From Hepsetus odoe (lineage: Eukaryota > Chordata > Actinopteri > Characiformes > Hepsetidae): a stretch of 64,000 nt of DNA. How positions within the stretch are numbered: the first letter of the stretch is position 1; every line of letters begins with the position of its first letter. Positions 26,173 to 32,274 of the stretch are shown here, one piece after another. The notes beneath the pieces are model-generated. The model had not been told where the DNA came from. It saw nothing but the letters and a program-made list of their open reading frames with translations, and did no database searches. The stretch lies in assembly GCA_017165825.1 (NCBI GenBank), contig CM029368.1:27494697-27558696 (forward strand), read 5' to 3'. Both the position numbers and the translations under genes were made by a program.

Positions 26173-29100
26173 GCGGCCGTTTGAATAGGTATGCAGGTTG
26201 TGTGTGTATGGGGTTTGATCGCATATATGGGCGTGACCCCATGCTGTTGTTCTTCAGATTCAAAACCTGCCAAACAGGCTGGTTTAGAAGCTGCAGTACA
26301 AAGTTACTCTCTCATGTCAAACACCGGGACGAGAGACCCAGATCTGAGGTCATTCAGGTGAGGACGGCGTAGTCCATTTTCTCAGACGCCTCGTCCAATC
26401 CAAAATTCGAGACTGGCATTCCTAATCGAGCATAAGATCAGCAAACGCTCCTTCACTTCCCTGAAAGCGACAAAACTTTGGAACATACTGGCAGTAAATA
26501 TCCACACAGTTAGTAGTTTTCAAAATAACTTCATTTTTATGACTTATTGGGGCCAAAATGTACATTTTCTCCATTTTCTCAGAATAAAGATACATAAATT
26601 GGTCAGAGTAAGTGAGAAATGTGCTTTGTGATACAAAACCGTTGATTAAACAGTTGTTTTAATTGTTGCAAAAGGTCAAAAACTTGGAGCTCCATCAAAA
26701 GAAATGAACCGTGTTCTAAAAACGACATCTGTAACGAGTATCGGCTTGTGTTTCTTAGTTATTCCTGCCAGTTTGTGTTCTGGAACATCAACTGTGGACC
26801 GTCAAACTGTGGACAAGGCTGTCTTTTAAGGCGGCCTATTGCTCAATCATACTGCTAACACCTTGACTTCGACACCTTAAAAAAAACTAACTAAACGTGG
26901 GTGTGTCTTGAAATAGAACGAGGTGCTGGGAACGGCTGTTCTGACCGAACAAGCAGCGTCGGGACCAGTACCACGCCTTGCCAACGTTGTTATGACTGTC
27001 AGTCACCAGCCAGACCATTCCCAGTCATTATAACCTCGGTTACTTCCACCGGAAGGTCATCAAATGAATACGAGGAGAGCGGGTTACTGCTTACGCTGAG
27101 AAAACAGCAGAAGCAGCGGCTGCCATCATGATTTATTCATCACATCGCGCTGCCTCCACTGGTTGCCACTGCATCTTATTAGACGTTGCTTTGCGGACCA
27201 ACGCGTCCTCAAGTACACAGGATGTGGCTACCATCTCACCAAGAACGTTAACAGCAAGTAAAAAGCAGCAGTTCTCTGTCAGTAAAGTCATCCCTGCACT
27301 GATCAGACCTAAAAGAAACGAGTGACGAGTTTAACAAGGCTGTCCTAACGTCCTACACGAATTTTCCCAATCCTGACTCATCGTTTCTCACCACAATTTC
27401 TCGGTCACTTCAGGAATAAGCTGCTTTTATTCCAGATCAACGGCAAACAGCATTGTCCCGCACATCGTAAAGAAGATCAGAAATGCATTTGCGTCTTATT
27501 GGTTCAAAGTTAGCTCATTAGACTCAGGAATATCAAAATGATGGTAATAGAAGGTCTATTAAAACGCGATCAACGCTGAAGCCTCATTAAACCGTCGCAG
27601 CTCTCGGTAAAAGACTAGACCCCCGCGGCTCTTCAGCAACTGCAGCTTCCACAATTCACAATGTTTTTTAGATTTCGGTTTGCTCATCTGTTCTGTTACA
27701 CGGATATATTTGAGGTGTCTGAGATGATACTGCGGGATTGAAAACATTTAATGCTCTGCCATCTTAAATACTCCTCGTAAACTGCGTCTGTGGCCCGGTG
27801 TCTTTACCGCCCGAGTTTATGACGGAAAGAGACCGTGGAAAAATCAAAAAGAAAACGTTGCAGCGGAAAACTGAGAGATTAATACTGCAGGCTTGATATG
27901 TGGCAGATGGGAAATGTAACATTTGAAGATCAAGCTGTGTGGTTCTCCGGCTCCAGACGAATGATTTTTGGTGACAAAACTGTCTCATTGGATTATTCTA
28001 AAGGTCCCCTGGACTAGACTAAGGCTTTTGTCTTCTCGCTGCAGAAAGGACAACAAAAATGTGAGCCTGCTGTGTATGACTGCCCTGACTTCGGCCCGAG
28101 TCACCACAAAGTCAGTTTTGTCTGAGTAAGCAGCAGACAGTAGAGTCAGACTTGTGAGAAGGAGGAAGGAAATGATTGCAGGAAAGTGAGAAGCTGACTG
28201 ACTATTGGCAGTTAGTCTTCGCTCCTGTGTGACCTTCGGCGTCCACTAAAGGAGCATATCGAAGGGCAGGCGGCCGCGGGTGATTCAGCAGCGCTTTATC
28301 AATTCCAGGGGCCGCTCTTTCACTCGGGTGTGGCTGCTGCAGATGAGCTATAAAGTCAGACTCTTAACTACTTCCAGGTAAAGCGTCGGGCGGAGAACTG
28401 CACCCACCCACGCTGTTTATTGCCACGGCGGCATAACTGACCCGCAAAGCGACATCAATTTAATTCTATCACATTTACATTTACGGCATTTAGCAGAAGC
28501 TCGTTTCCAGAGCGACTTACAACAGTGCTTTATTTCCACAATATATCGTCATCTTGGTAACCAGCACAGATCAGTAACTGCTGGTAGCTAGTACCACCTA
28601 AGTAACAGACTAAGAACGCTTGTAACAAGTATACACCATACATTTTTTTTTTTTGGAGAGGGGGAGCAGGGGTGGGAGAGTAGGAGAGAGTAGAAGTTTT
28701 AGGAAAGACGGAGTAAGAATAGGAGAGTGGATGGTTTGGGAGGGGTAGTCCCTATCAGAACTATGAAGTTAAATAAACTCCTAAATGAAAGTCTGAAAGC
28801 ACTGTAGTACAACATGACTATTTTTCAGCCTCTACTAACCCCTTAGAATCACACAGGCTGATACGCAGTACCTTTAAAAGGTTTTGAGCTCCAATTCCTC
28901 CATATTTGGCCTCCAAAGAGCCAGACGTTCTTGTATTTTGTATACAATTTTTGGAACGGTCTTGTACTCCCTGAAGGAGAAAGCATTCAGTTCTCATTTT
29001 CAGAGGCAGTGTGGGATCATCTCCACATAGTACAGAAACAAACGTCCAGAGCTTTGGAGCATCCTTCGAAAAAGAGAACAGTTCCTGAAGAAAACGACAA

Positions 29101-30885
29101 GGACCCTCGCCTAAGAGAGTTCAGGCTGCATTGAAGAATAATGGTGGCCACTCAAACACTGACTTTAAAGCTGGTTAGAACTCACAAACCCTCTTCGTGC
29201 TAAATTCCCTGGCAGCCCAAACGAACAGAACCCCAGGATGAAGGTCGGGCTGATCAGACGGAAAGAAGTGGGGGGGGTTTATTTGGTGACGTCACAAAAA
29301 CAATGACTTCTAAAGAGGCTTCGTCTGCACTGATGGAGTAAACGGAGAAGGGACCCTTAAAAAGAAGACATCAGGTTTAAAAAGTGGGACGGAAAAGCTC
29401 ACTCGCTATCAGCACAGGAAGCGTCTCGCTCTGGGATCCTTTAGGTCCAAGATAAAGCAGTAAAGCTCAAAAGTGGGTGGTGTGAGCGACAGCAGGGCGA
29501 TGCAGGTCTACAGAAGACAATCAGAAGGACTTAAGAAGAGGTGTAGAAAACAGACTGCTTTCTAGGTTAAGATCACAATTTTGAACCTGAACTGTTCGCA
29601 GTGGAGGTGAATGGAGCCGGACGTCAACACCGTGCCTGATGGCTTTGCCTTAGTATTGTTGAAAAGATTTTGTTCAGTTTTCCCTGCAAAAATCTCTTCA
29701 TCACAGAGAAGTGCTGAGGCTGCCAGGCTTGCATTTACCACTGATTAACCATCAAACTTACATATGAAAAGGTCACGTGGTCTTAAATCGTGGGTATAAC
29801 GTTTGACCCCTGATATTATTCACCCCTATTATAAGGAAACCACTCTGGGAGTGTGTCTATAATTAATCATTTCATGTCAGTGTTTCTAAATGACAACAAT
29901 TATGCAAAAACGCATGTAGTTAACGAAGCGAAACGGACTTTTACTGAAGGTGACAGCAGAAAATACTAGCGTGGAAAATCCAGGTCCACAAGGTCAGAAT
30001 CCACGCCAGGATTTCGAACAACCTCCATGGACGCCCCCTGCTGGTGGCTTGAGCGCTACATAGAAACCAGACGGCTGGAGCGAAAACCTGGAGCGGATTC
30101 TGGAACTGAAACGTTCCGCCTTTGCAAAACACTTTTTAATGAAACGAATATAGATTTTGTCTACATGGAAAAGTAGTAAAACATGGATTTTAAACATGGA
30201 TCTTAAAGCTCACGGTAAATATGTATGCTCATATCTAAAATGTGTAGATTGGCTCCGAACCGGAGCTGGTCGCCCAGCTGTAGGAAAAGCAGCTGCCGTT
30301 AAGCTACGTAAAAAGTTAGCACCGTGGGACTCACTACACCGATTCAAAGGGAAAGAAAGCCAGAGCAACCGGTCTGATTCAAAATTTACATTCCTTTCTT
30401 AGCCGCGAAACCAGTCCTGTCGAGACCAGCAGGCCTTCGCCACCAGTTTTCAGCCGTTTGTTAGCCACTTTGCTAACAGTTTGCCCTCAGGCGGCTCCCC
30501 GGATTTTCTTGCGCACGTCTAGCGCGGGGATGCGGGGTGCGCTTACGGACAGTACGCAAGGATCATTTGTGAATACGAGCCCCAAACATGGGCGAGAATC
30601 GTTTTTTTGTTGTTGTTTGCGCAAAGTAGAGACACGAGAAAAAGCAGGAGAGACGCGAAAGAGGAAGAGTGGTTGAAGTGAGCCGTTAAAAACAACAGAA
30701 GGTGAATGCAATATCGAAACCGACCTGCCGACGAAATTTTCCAACACAGAGCTCTTTCCGGCGCTCTGCCCTCCGACCACGGCGATCTGGGGCAGGTCCA
30801 GGTTACAGCTCTGGCCGATGGAGCTGAAGGCGTCCTGGAGCTTGTTGATCAGGGGGATCAACTCCTCCATCCCCCGGTTCCCCAT
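23..30885 (-). CDS. dnm2: dynamin-2, 5' two thirds of a spliced gene (16 exons seen, 3' part off the left edge)
   Basis: Large GTPase that assembles on the necks of endocytic pits and drives membrane fission in the cytoplasm, and also acts on actin and microtubules. The exons join in frame in this order: 30725-30885, 16620-16693, 16356-16505, 15947-16150, 15541-15639, 15302-15462, 14953-15095, 14184-14319, 13483-13550, 12637-12775 or 11828-11966, 10069-10155, 8436-8506, 5667-5718, 4775-4786, 23-133. Seen motifs are P-loop GQSAGKSS with K44, switch I T65 in GIVTRRP, G3 DLPG and G4 TKLD. Numbering runs level with human DNM2 as I recall it (E368 and R369 fall at the same places). Exon 1 reads MEELIPL..LQDAFSSIG, which is DNM2-like rather than DNM1-like, and qtrt1 next door supports DNM2. 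Missing from the window are most of the PH domain, GED and the proline-rich tail. Whether this is the a or b fish copy cannot be decided here. Confidence 0.97.
134..4774 (-). other. dnm2 intron 14
   Basis: About 4.6 kb with no further coding exon that I can see. It holds a CA microsatellite (654-687), A-rich runs near 1180-1210 and 2230-2245, and otherwise unique AT-rich sequence. Confidence 0.8.
654..687. repeat. (CA)n microsatellite
   Basis: About 17 uninterrupted CA units in dnm2 intron 14. Confidence 0.95.
4775..4786 (-). CDS. dnm2: dnm2 exon 14, a 12-nt microexon (GEIL)
   Basis: GGAGAAATACTG between acceptor cactgcag and donor gtaagt, encoding GEIL at residues 516-519. Human DNM2 isoforms differ by the presence or absence of these same four residues. 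The exon is in phase 0 on both sides, so skipping leaves the frame intact and joins Q515 to VIRKGW. It is the only match I found in the 4.6 kb between exons 13 and 15. Confidence 0.93.
4787..5666 (-). other. dnm2 intron 13
   Basis: 880 nt. On the coding strand the acceptor side of the GEIL microexon is rich in TC tracts (GA run at 5039-5063 on the plus strand), which may help define the tiny exon. Nothing else recognised. Confidence 0.8.
5667..5718 (-). CDS. dnm2: dnm2 exon 13
   Basis: 52 bases, too short for ordinary ORF listing. Joined to exon 12 it encodes NAQQRNTHVNKKRAIPNQ, the linker from stalk to PH domain; human has NAQQRSTQLNKKRAIPNQ. Acceptor tctgtag, donor gtacac. It ends exactly at codon 515, which is where the human GEIL insert begins. 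Confidence 0.95.
5719..8435 (-). other. dnm2 intron 12
   Basis: 2.7 kb. Holds a tandem 20-nt duplication (cagggccaaggggtcaat repeated at about 7274-7311) and a SINE head fragment at 7857-7911. Small open frames near 6.14-6.53 kb look incidental. Confidence 0.75.
7857..7911 (-). mobile_element. SINE head fragment
   Basis: Only the tRNA-like head of the common SINE of this window (see the copy at 33009), shown by gactcgaacccacaaccttc and a degenerate ctagtctag end. Confidence 0.6.
8436..8506 (-). CDS. dnm2: dnm2 exon 12
   Basis: 71 bases encoding VLLLIDIELSYINTNHEDF then IGFA and two bases of N498. The NTNHEDFIGFAN stretch is near invariant in dynamins. Acceptor ttctgcag, donor gtatgt. Confidence 0.96.
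8861..9070 (-). mobile_element. tRNA-headed SINE, diverged copy
   Basis: Begins with the GAAAGT tail, then agcagtgatggggacggtacc-type core and head ttgaacccacaatcttctga. The core is worn (agcaggggcagctgtacatc). Confidence 0.7.
9159..9212 (+). mobile_element. SINE head fragment
   Basis: ggggtggtccagtggtttgg then ctgatcggaaggtcatgaga; the copy breaks off before the B box. Confidence 0.55.
9445..9679 (+). mobile_element. tRNA-headed SINE
   Basis: Full-length copy: gcggtggtctagtgtttaga head, B-box-like gggtttgaatccc, ggtaccgtcccc core, and catttcgttgtg to tcactttcactg tail. An A-rich stretch follows at 9691-9740. Confidence 0.8.
9748..9970 (+). mobile_element. tRNA-headed SINE
   Basis: Second full copy in the same direction, about 70 nt after the first. 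Head gcggtggcatagtggttagg, B box gggttcgattcc, tail caatttcgttgtgg to gtcactttcactg. Confidence 0.82.
10069..10155 (-). CDS. dnm2: dnm2 exon 11
   Basis: 87 bases encoding LGSYPRLREETERIVTTHVR then EREGKTKDQ, a stalk helix. Acceptor ccacag, donor gtgaga. A TG/CA microsatellite (10197-10220) lies 42 nt upstream on the coding strand. Confidence 0.96.
10156..11827 (-). other. dnm2 intron 10 (downstream of exon 10b)
   Basis: 1.67 kb. Holds a TG/CA repeat beside exon 11 and a pure TA run at 11314-11348. Nothing gene-like stands out. Confidence 0.75.
11314..11348. repeat. (AT)n microsatellite
   Basis: About 17 uninterrupted AT units followed by an A run. Confidence 0.9.
11828..11966 (-). CDS. dnm2: dnm2 alternative exon 10b
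   Basis: 139 bases encoding TGLFTPDLAFETIVKKQILK, then LREPSLKCVDMVLSELATL and IRKCASK. It matches the second mammalian form with SLKCVDLVVSELA..IKKC. It lies 670 nt downstream of 10a on the coding strand and is clearly a diverged duplicate of it. Acceptor aactcag, donor gtaaac. Confidence 0.96.
11967..12636 (-). other. spacer between dnm2 exons 10b and 10a
   Basis: 670 nt separating the two alternative exons, long enough that steric hindrance between splice sites is unlikely to explain their exclusivity. It has a G run (12007-12017, C run on the coding strand) 40 nt upstream of the 10b acceptor. Other content is unique sequence. Confidence 0.7.
12637..12775 (-). CDS. dnm2: dnm2 alternative exon 10a
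   Basis: 139 bases encoding TGLFTPDLAFEAIVKKQIIK then LKEPCLKCIDLVIQELI and NTVRQCTNK, part of the stalk. It matches the mammalian form with CLKC..VIQELINTVRQC. Since 139 is not a multiple of three, it cannot be used with 10b or skipped with 10b without a frameshift, so the two behave as mutually exclusive. Acceptor ttctcag, donor gtactg. Confidence 0.96.
12776..13482 (-). other. dnm2 intron 9 (GC-AG)
   Basis: 707 nt, starting with gcaagt. On the coding strand it is strikingly pyrimidine-rich: a CT repeat (13319-13351) about 130 nt past the donor, then T-rich blocks at 12975-13110. The frame-preserving acceptor of exon 10a is ttctcag. Confidence 0.85.
13319..13351. repeat. (GA)n microsatellite, CT on the dnm2 coding strand
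   Basis: About 16 GA units inside dnm2 intron 9. Confidence 0.95.
13483..13550 (-). CDS. dnm2: dnm2 exon 9, with a GC splice donor
   Basis: 68 bases encoding IVFDEKELRREISHAIKNVH then GV and two bases of an Arg codon. The downstream donor reads AG|gcaagt, a non-canonical GC donor with otherwise perfect U1 match. Using the GT four bases further on would break the frame into either exon 10. The acceptor is preceded by a CT tract of about 65 nt on the coding strand. The first two residues are IV where mammals have ME. Confidence 0.95.
13551..14183 (-). other. dnm2 intron 8
   Basis: 633 nt. Its last 65 nt on the coding strand are a CT repeat that runs directly into the exon 9 acceptor. The rest is unique sequence. 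Confidence 0.8.
13552..13616. repeat. (GA)n microsatellite forming the exon 9 polypyrimidine tract
   Basis: GA run, CT on the coding strand, broken only by single-base variants near the acceptor, so its length sets the length of the polypyrimidine tract of exon 9. Confidence 0.93.
14184..14319 (-). CDS. dnm2: dnm2 exon 8
   Basis: 136 bases encoding MVQQFGVDFEKCIEGSGD, then LSGGARINRIFHERFPFE and LVK. E368 and R369, sites of human centronuclear myopathy mutations, are intact. Residue 343 is Cys where human DNM1 and DNM2 have Arg, as I recall them. Acceptor tcggcag, donor gtaaac. Confidence 0.97.
14320..14952 (-). other. dnm2 intron 7
   Basis: 633 nt with a CA/TG repeat near its donor (14887-14904). 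Nothing else recognised. Confidence 0.75.
14953..15095 (-). CDS. dnm2: dnm2 exon 7
   Basis: 143 bases encoding QLTNHIRDTLPGLRSKLQSQ and LSLEKEVEEFKNFRPDDPTR and KTKALL, the first stalk helix region. The donor is gtgagt after TTGCA; the codon for Q331 is completed by the first base of exon 8. A CA/TG repeat (14887-14904) sits 48 nt past the donor. Confidence 0.96.
15302..15462 (-). CDS. dnm2: dnm2 exon 6
   Basis: 161 bases encoding GYIGVVNRSQKDIDGRKDI, then AALAAERKFFLSHPAYRH and HLQKSLNQ. This is the last part of the GTPase domain; NRSQKDID belongs to the G5 region. The intron to exon 5 is only 78 nt. Phase 0 at its end. Confidence 0.97.
15541..15639 (-). CDS. dnm2: dnm2 exon 5 (G4 motif)
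   Basis: 99 bases encoding [20 protein letters not shown] and LENKLLPLRR. TKLD is the G4 motif that gives guanine specificity. Acceptor tttgcag, donor gtgggg. Confidence 0.97.
15947..16150 (-). CDS. dnm2: dnm2 exon 4 (G3 motif)
   Basis: 204 bases. Encodes LNLTLIDLPGMTKVAVGDQP, with the G3 motif DLPG that senses the gamma phosphate, then LILAVTPANTDLANSDALK and KEVDPQG. Both splice sites are consensus (ctggcag and gtaggg). A run of 15 G followed by GA repeats (15912-15936) lies just beyond the donor. Confidence 0.97.
16356..16505 (-). CDS. dnm2: dnm2 exon 3
   Basis: 150 bases encoding the GTPase-domain stretch that begins EYAEFLHCKGKKF and ends INLRVYSPN. It contains the conserved EIEAETDRITGSNKGISP segment. 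Acceptor ggtgtag, donor gtaaaa. Intron 2 behind it is only 114 nt. Confidence 0.96.
16620..16693 (-). CDS. dnm2: dnm2 exon 2 (switch I)
   Basis: 74 bases, the same length as the human exon as I recall it. Encodes DFLPRGSGIVTRRPLILQL then VNNKA. T65 of GIVTRRP is the switch I threonine that coordinates magnesium. The end VNNKA differs from the mammalian DNM2 IFSKTE and is closer to DNM1 (VNATTE), a known variable spot. Acceptor tctgcag, donor gtgaga. Confidence 0.96.
16775..16925 (-). mobile_element. fragment of a second fish SINE-like repeat
   Basis: gggcaatttagcatctccgg, then tttggaccgtag and acctggatcgaacccaggac. On the minus strand this ends in a tRNA-like B box (GGTTCGA type). Same family as the fuller copies at 57057-57425 and 57885-58205. 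Confidence 0.65.
16995..17034. repeat. (GA)n microsatellite
   Basis: About 20 GA units near the 3' end of dnm2 intron 1, CT on the coding strand. Confidence 0.95.
17855..18071 (+). mobile_element. tRNA-headed SINE, head worn
   Basis: B box gtggggtcgagcccc, core cccctgctgcacagtgtgtt, tail ttgttgtatatcacaatgac to a doubled tttcacttcactttcac end. Confidence 0.75.
18143..18181. repeat. short tandem duplication (two 20-nt copies)
   Basis: The unit taaactacatgacttggat occurs twice in a row with no mismatch, directly downstream of the SINE at 17855-18071. Confidence 0.85.
19098..19142. repeat. (CA)n to poly(A) tract
   Basis: A CA repeat passes into about 44 uninterrupted A. It could be the tail of a retroposed copy on the plus strand, but no body of a known element is visible upstream. 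Confidence 0.9.
19729..19777. repeat. (GA)n microsatellite
   Basis: About 24 GA units in dnm2 intron 1. Confidence 0.95.
20425..20690. mobile_element. Tc1-like non-autonomous element (MITE)
   Basis: Left end cagtgtagtgcgaaagtcct and right end, read on the minus strand, atgctgtgcaaaagtctcga, followed on both sides by ccctcatttct-like sequence. These are imperfect terminal inverted repeats of the CAGTGCTGTGCAAAAGT type. About 265 bp with no transposase frame. Confidence 0.55.
20764..20858 (+). mobile_element. Tc1/mariner-type terminal fragment
   Basis: actgcgttccaaattattat then gcaaatgatatttctctctaa resembles a terminus widely repeated in fish genomes, recognised from memory. It is cut off at about 20860, where a SINE begins. 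Confidence 0.45.
20860..21030 (-). mobile_element. tRNA-headed SINE, head missing
   Basis: Tail gtgaaagtcaaagtgactat, then a CA run (20957-20972) in the middle, then cagggagcagtgacagagac and gtaccttgcc. The tRNA-like head is absent. Confidence 0.7.
23060..23290. promoter_or_regulatory. candidate enhancer block in dnm2 intron 1
   Basis: Repeat-free mixture of CpG-rich sequence (cggcgctgcagcgcc) and A/T homeobox-like sites (gcctaatcaataac, gcataaatcatttatgac). Resembles vertebrate conserved non-coding elements in style; conservation itself cannot be seen here. Confidence 0.3.
25037..25255 (+). CDS. small hypothetical membrane-like ORF, doubtful
   Basis: 72 codons from an ATG. It starts MSGAQVCVPFIFGFLTGILL, a plausible single membrane helix, followed by a basic stretch (NWLKNLKR). 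I do not recognise a family. It lies antisense in dnm2 intron 1, and its Kozak context is AAATGT, moderate. A chance ORF is at least as likely as a gene. Confidence 0.15.
   Translation: MSGAQVCVPFIFGFLTGILLQPSTIIIINNYHLPQDNGWRYNWLKNLKRIENTNRRVSLSFHTAEGKLGQKS
25418..25500 (-). mobile_element. SINE tail fragment
   Basis: gaaagtgacttttgtcattg, gtgaaccacaaag and ctctgcatttaaccccaaaa match only the tail half of the common SINE. Confidence 0.6.
26129..26170. repeat. (GT)n microsatellite
   Basis: About 21 GT units. Confidence 0.95.
28245..28470. promoter_or_regulatory. candidate enhancer block in dnm2 intron 1
   Basis: Repeat-free, CpG-containing (gcaggcggccgcgggtgatt) with gagctataaagtca and ctttatcaattcc sites. 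Called by texture only. Confidence 0.25.
28475..28530 (-). mobile_element. SINE tail fragment of the GCGTCTGCTAAATG type
   Basis: acatttacggcatttagcag then aagctcgtttccagagcgac; the minus strand reads like the widespread fish tail GTCGCTCTGGA..GCTTCTGCTAAATGCCG. Confidence 0.7.
28885..29175 (+). mobile_element. possible degenerate Tc1-like segment
   Basis: tcaggctgcattgaagaata and atggtggccactcaaacact resemble the 3' coding end of Tc1-type fish elements. No ends are seen, so this is a weak call. Confidence 0.3.
30725..30885 (-). CDS. dnm2: dnm2 exon 1, coding part
   Basis: 161 coding bases starting with MGNRGMEELIPL and ending FVG plus two bases of R54. It holds the P-loop GQSAGKSS with catalytic K44. 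The start codon has G at -3 and G at +4, a strong Kozak context. The exon ends AG before the donor gtcggt. The 5' untranslated part cannot be bounded from sequence alone. Confidence 0.97.
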
Positions 30886-31477
30886 CGCTTCGCTCGGGCT
30901 CTGCTCGGCGTTTAGCGCCGCTGTACGGACGGGGTGCTCGGCTCGCCTTCAAACGCACCTCCGCTCATCGGAGGGTCCCTCAACCACACGACTTGAAGCG
31001 CTCGACGAGTCCTGGGAGCCGTCGGTCAGGAAGAAAACATCACACAACCCAAACTCACAACACCAAACTTCCAGCCACCATCCGGTCAGGCGACATCCGA
31101 CCGGCGCCTTAGGCCCCGCCTCTTGTCTGTCAGCCAGCTGCGCGGCCACTCATTGGTCCGCGTGGACGCGTCACTCCTGCAGTTTGTCTCAATATCGCTA
31201 CATGATTGGACCACAGACGTGTCGATCTTATCCTAGCCCCGCCCACTCAGGGTTGACGTTTTTGAGAATAAACTGCTGAAACATTATCTCACTCTTTCCC
31301 CATACAACATAGATTATTATTGTTAAACATTATAACATTTATTAATCACTATAAACAGTGAATGTTTCTAAAATTCTTGCCATTTTCATATGTGTACGTT
31401 TATGAGTGTTTAACATCTAAATGTGTATAAATGGATGTGTAGCTACACCTGTTACTCTTTCATAGATAGATAGATAA

Positions 31478-31517
<40 letters not shown>

Positions 31518-31877
31518 GTACTGTAGTTACATTTGTTACACTTTCTTCATCTGCATTATCTATTCTCATTGGCTAATTTATTTTTTGTGCAAAAATATTT
31601 CCTCCATTATTTATGTATTTTAACAATATAATTTTTTTCTAATGTAAAAAAGCAGTTAATCTAAAATATTTGATCATCTTTATAGGCTGATCCAGTTTCT
31701 GTGAATCGAACATGCAGCGTCACTAATTCCGGGTATTCTTCTCTAGACGATGATCGGTGCCCGGTCCGGTTAATGATTCACGATCGTGTGTATTGTATAT
31801 ACAAAACTAAGCAATAAAAAATAATAAAAACAGCCCTCTTCCGGGTTGGGGTCACGTGACCCGAAGCCGCTGTGAAG
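30886..31877. promoter_or_regulatory. divergent dnm2 / qtrt1 intergenic promoter region
   Basis: 991 nt between the two start codons. The dnm2 side is CpG-rich up to about 31260, with two ATTGG motifs (31152-31156 and 31205-31209, CCAAT on the dnm2 strand) and two GC-box-like sites (31111-31124, 31235-31246). The middle is AT-rich with a GATA repeat. The qtrt1 side has its own compact motif cluster at 31838-31885. This reads as two separate promoters close together rather than one shared core. Confidence 0.7.
31463..31516. repeat. (GATA)n microsatellite
   Basis: About 13 GATA units with one AATA variant, midway between the two divergent genes. Confidence 0.95.
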
Positions 31878-31885
31878 ATGGCGGC
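31838..31885 (+). promoter_or_regulatory. qtrt1 core promoter motif cluster (ETS, E-box, YY1)
   Basis: CTTCCGG (31838-31844, ETS type), palindromic GTCACGTGAC (31851-31860, E-box for USF/MITF-type factors) and AAGATGGCGGC (31875-31885, the YY1 consensus) overlapping the start codon. This set is typical of TATA-less housekeeping promoters, where YY1 sites often mark a start site just upstream. Confidence 0.6.
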
Positions 31886-32156
31886 CCTGGAGAGCCGCAC
31901 GTGTGAGCGGAAGGAGGGCATGGCTGCTCTGCGGTGCTGCTCCTCCGTCGCTCCGCTCTCCCTCCGCCGGGTGGCCGAGTGTCCGGTGAGCAAAGCCCGG
32001 GCCGGTGTCCTCTCCCTGCCCCACGGCCCCGTCAACACGCCGGTCTTCATGCCCGTGGGAACACAGGGCACGCTAAAGGGGCTGACCGGGGATCAGCTGG
32101 AGGAGCTGGGCTGTCAGATCTGCTTGGGGAACACCTACCACCTGGGCACCAGGCCG
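31878..32156 (+). CDS. qtrt1: qtrt1 exon 1
   Basis: 279 nt, 93 codons. The conserved part begins RRVAECPVSKARAG and runs through LPHGPVNTPVFMPVGTQGTL to CLGNTYHLGTRP. A second in-frame ATG (31920) could give a shorter protein starting MAALRCC. Donor gtgagg. Confidence 0.96.
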
Positions 32157-32212
32157 GTGAGGGGGCGAGAGATCACTGCTTACCATCACTGAGGGCTTAG
32201 ACCCTATACTCA

Positions 32213-32274
<62 letters not shown>

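Larger units (their letters stand above)
16694..30724 (-). other. dnm2 intron 1 (about 14 kb)
   Basis: Donor gtcggt at 30724 and acceptor tctgcag before 16693. No further dynamin exon or other convincing gene is visible inside. It holds SINE fragments, Tc1-like remnants, GA and TG microsatellites, a long poly(A) tract, one small membrane-like ORF (25037-25255) and CpG-rich repeat-free blocks near 20.0-20.3, 23.06-23.29 and 28.25-28.47 kb. The first intron of a widely expressed gene often carries enhancers; that is inference here. Confidence 0.85.

Noticed and set aside
31872..31877. A start for qtrt1 upstream of 31878
   Set aside because: The frame upstream begins with GTG, not ATG; the first ATG with good context is at 31878.
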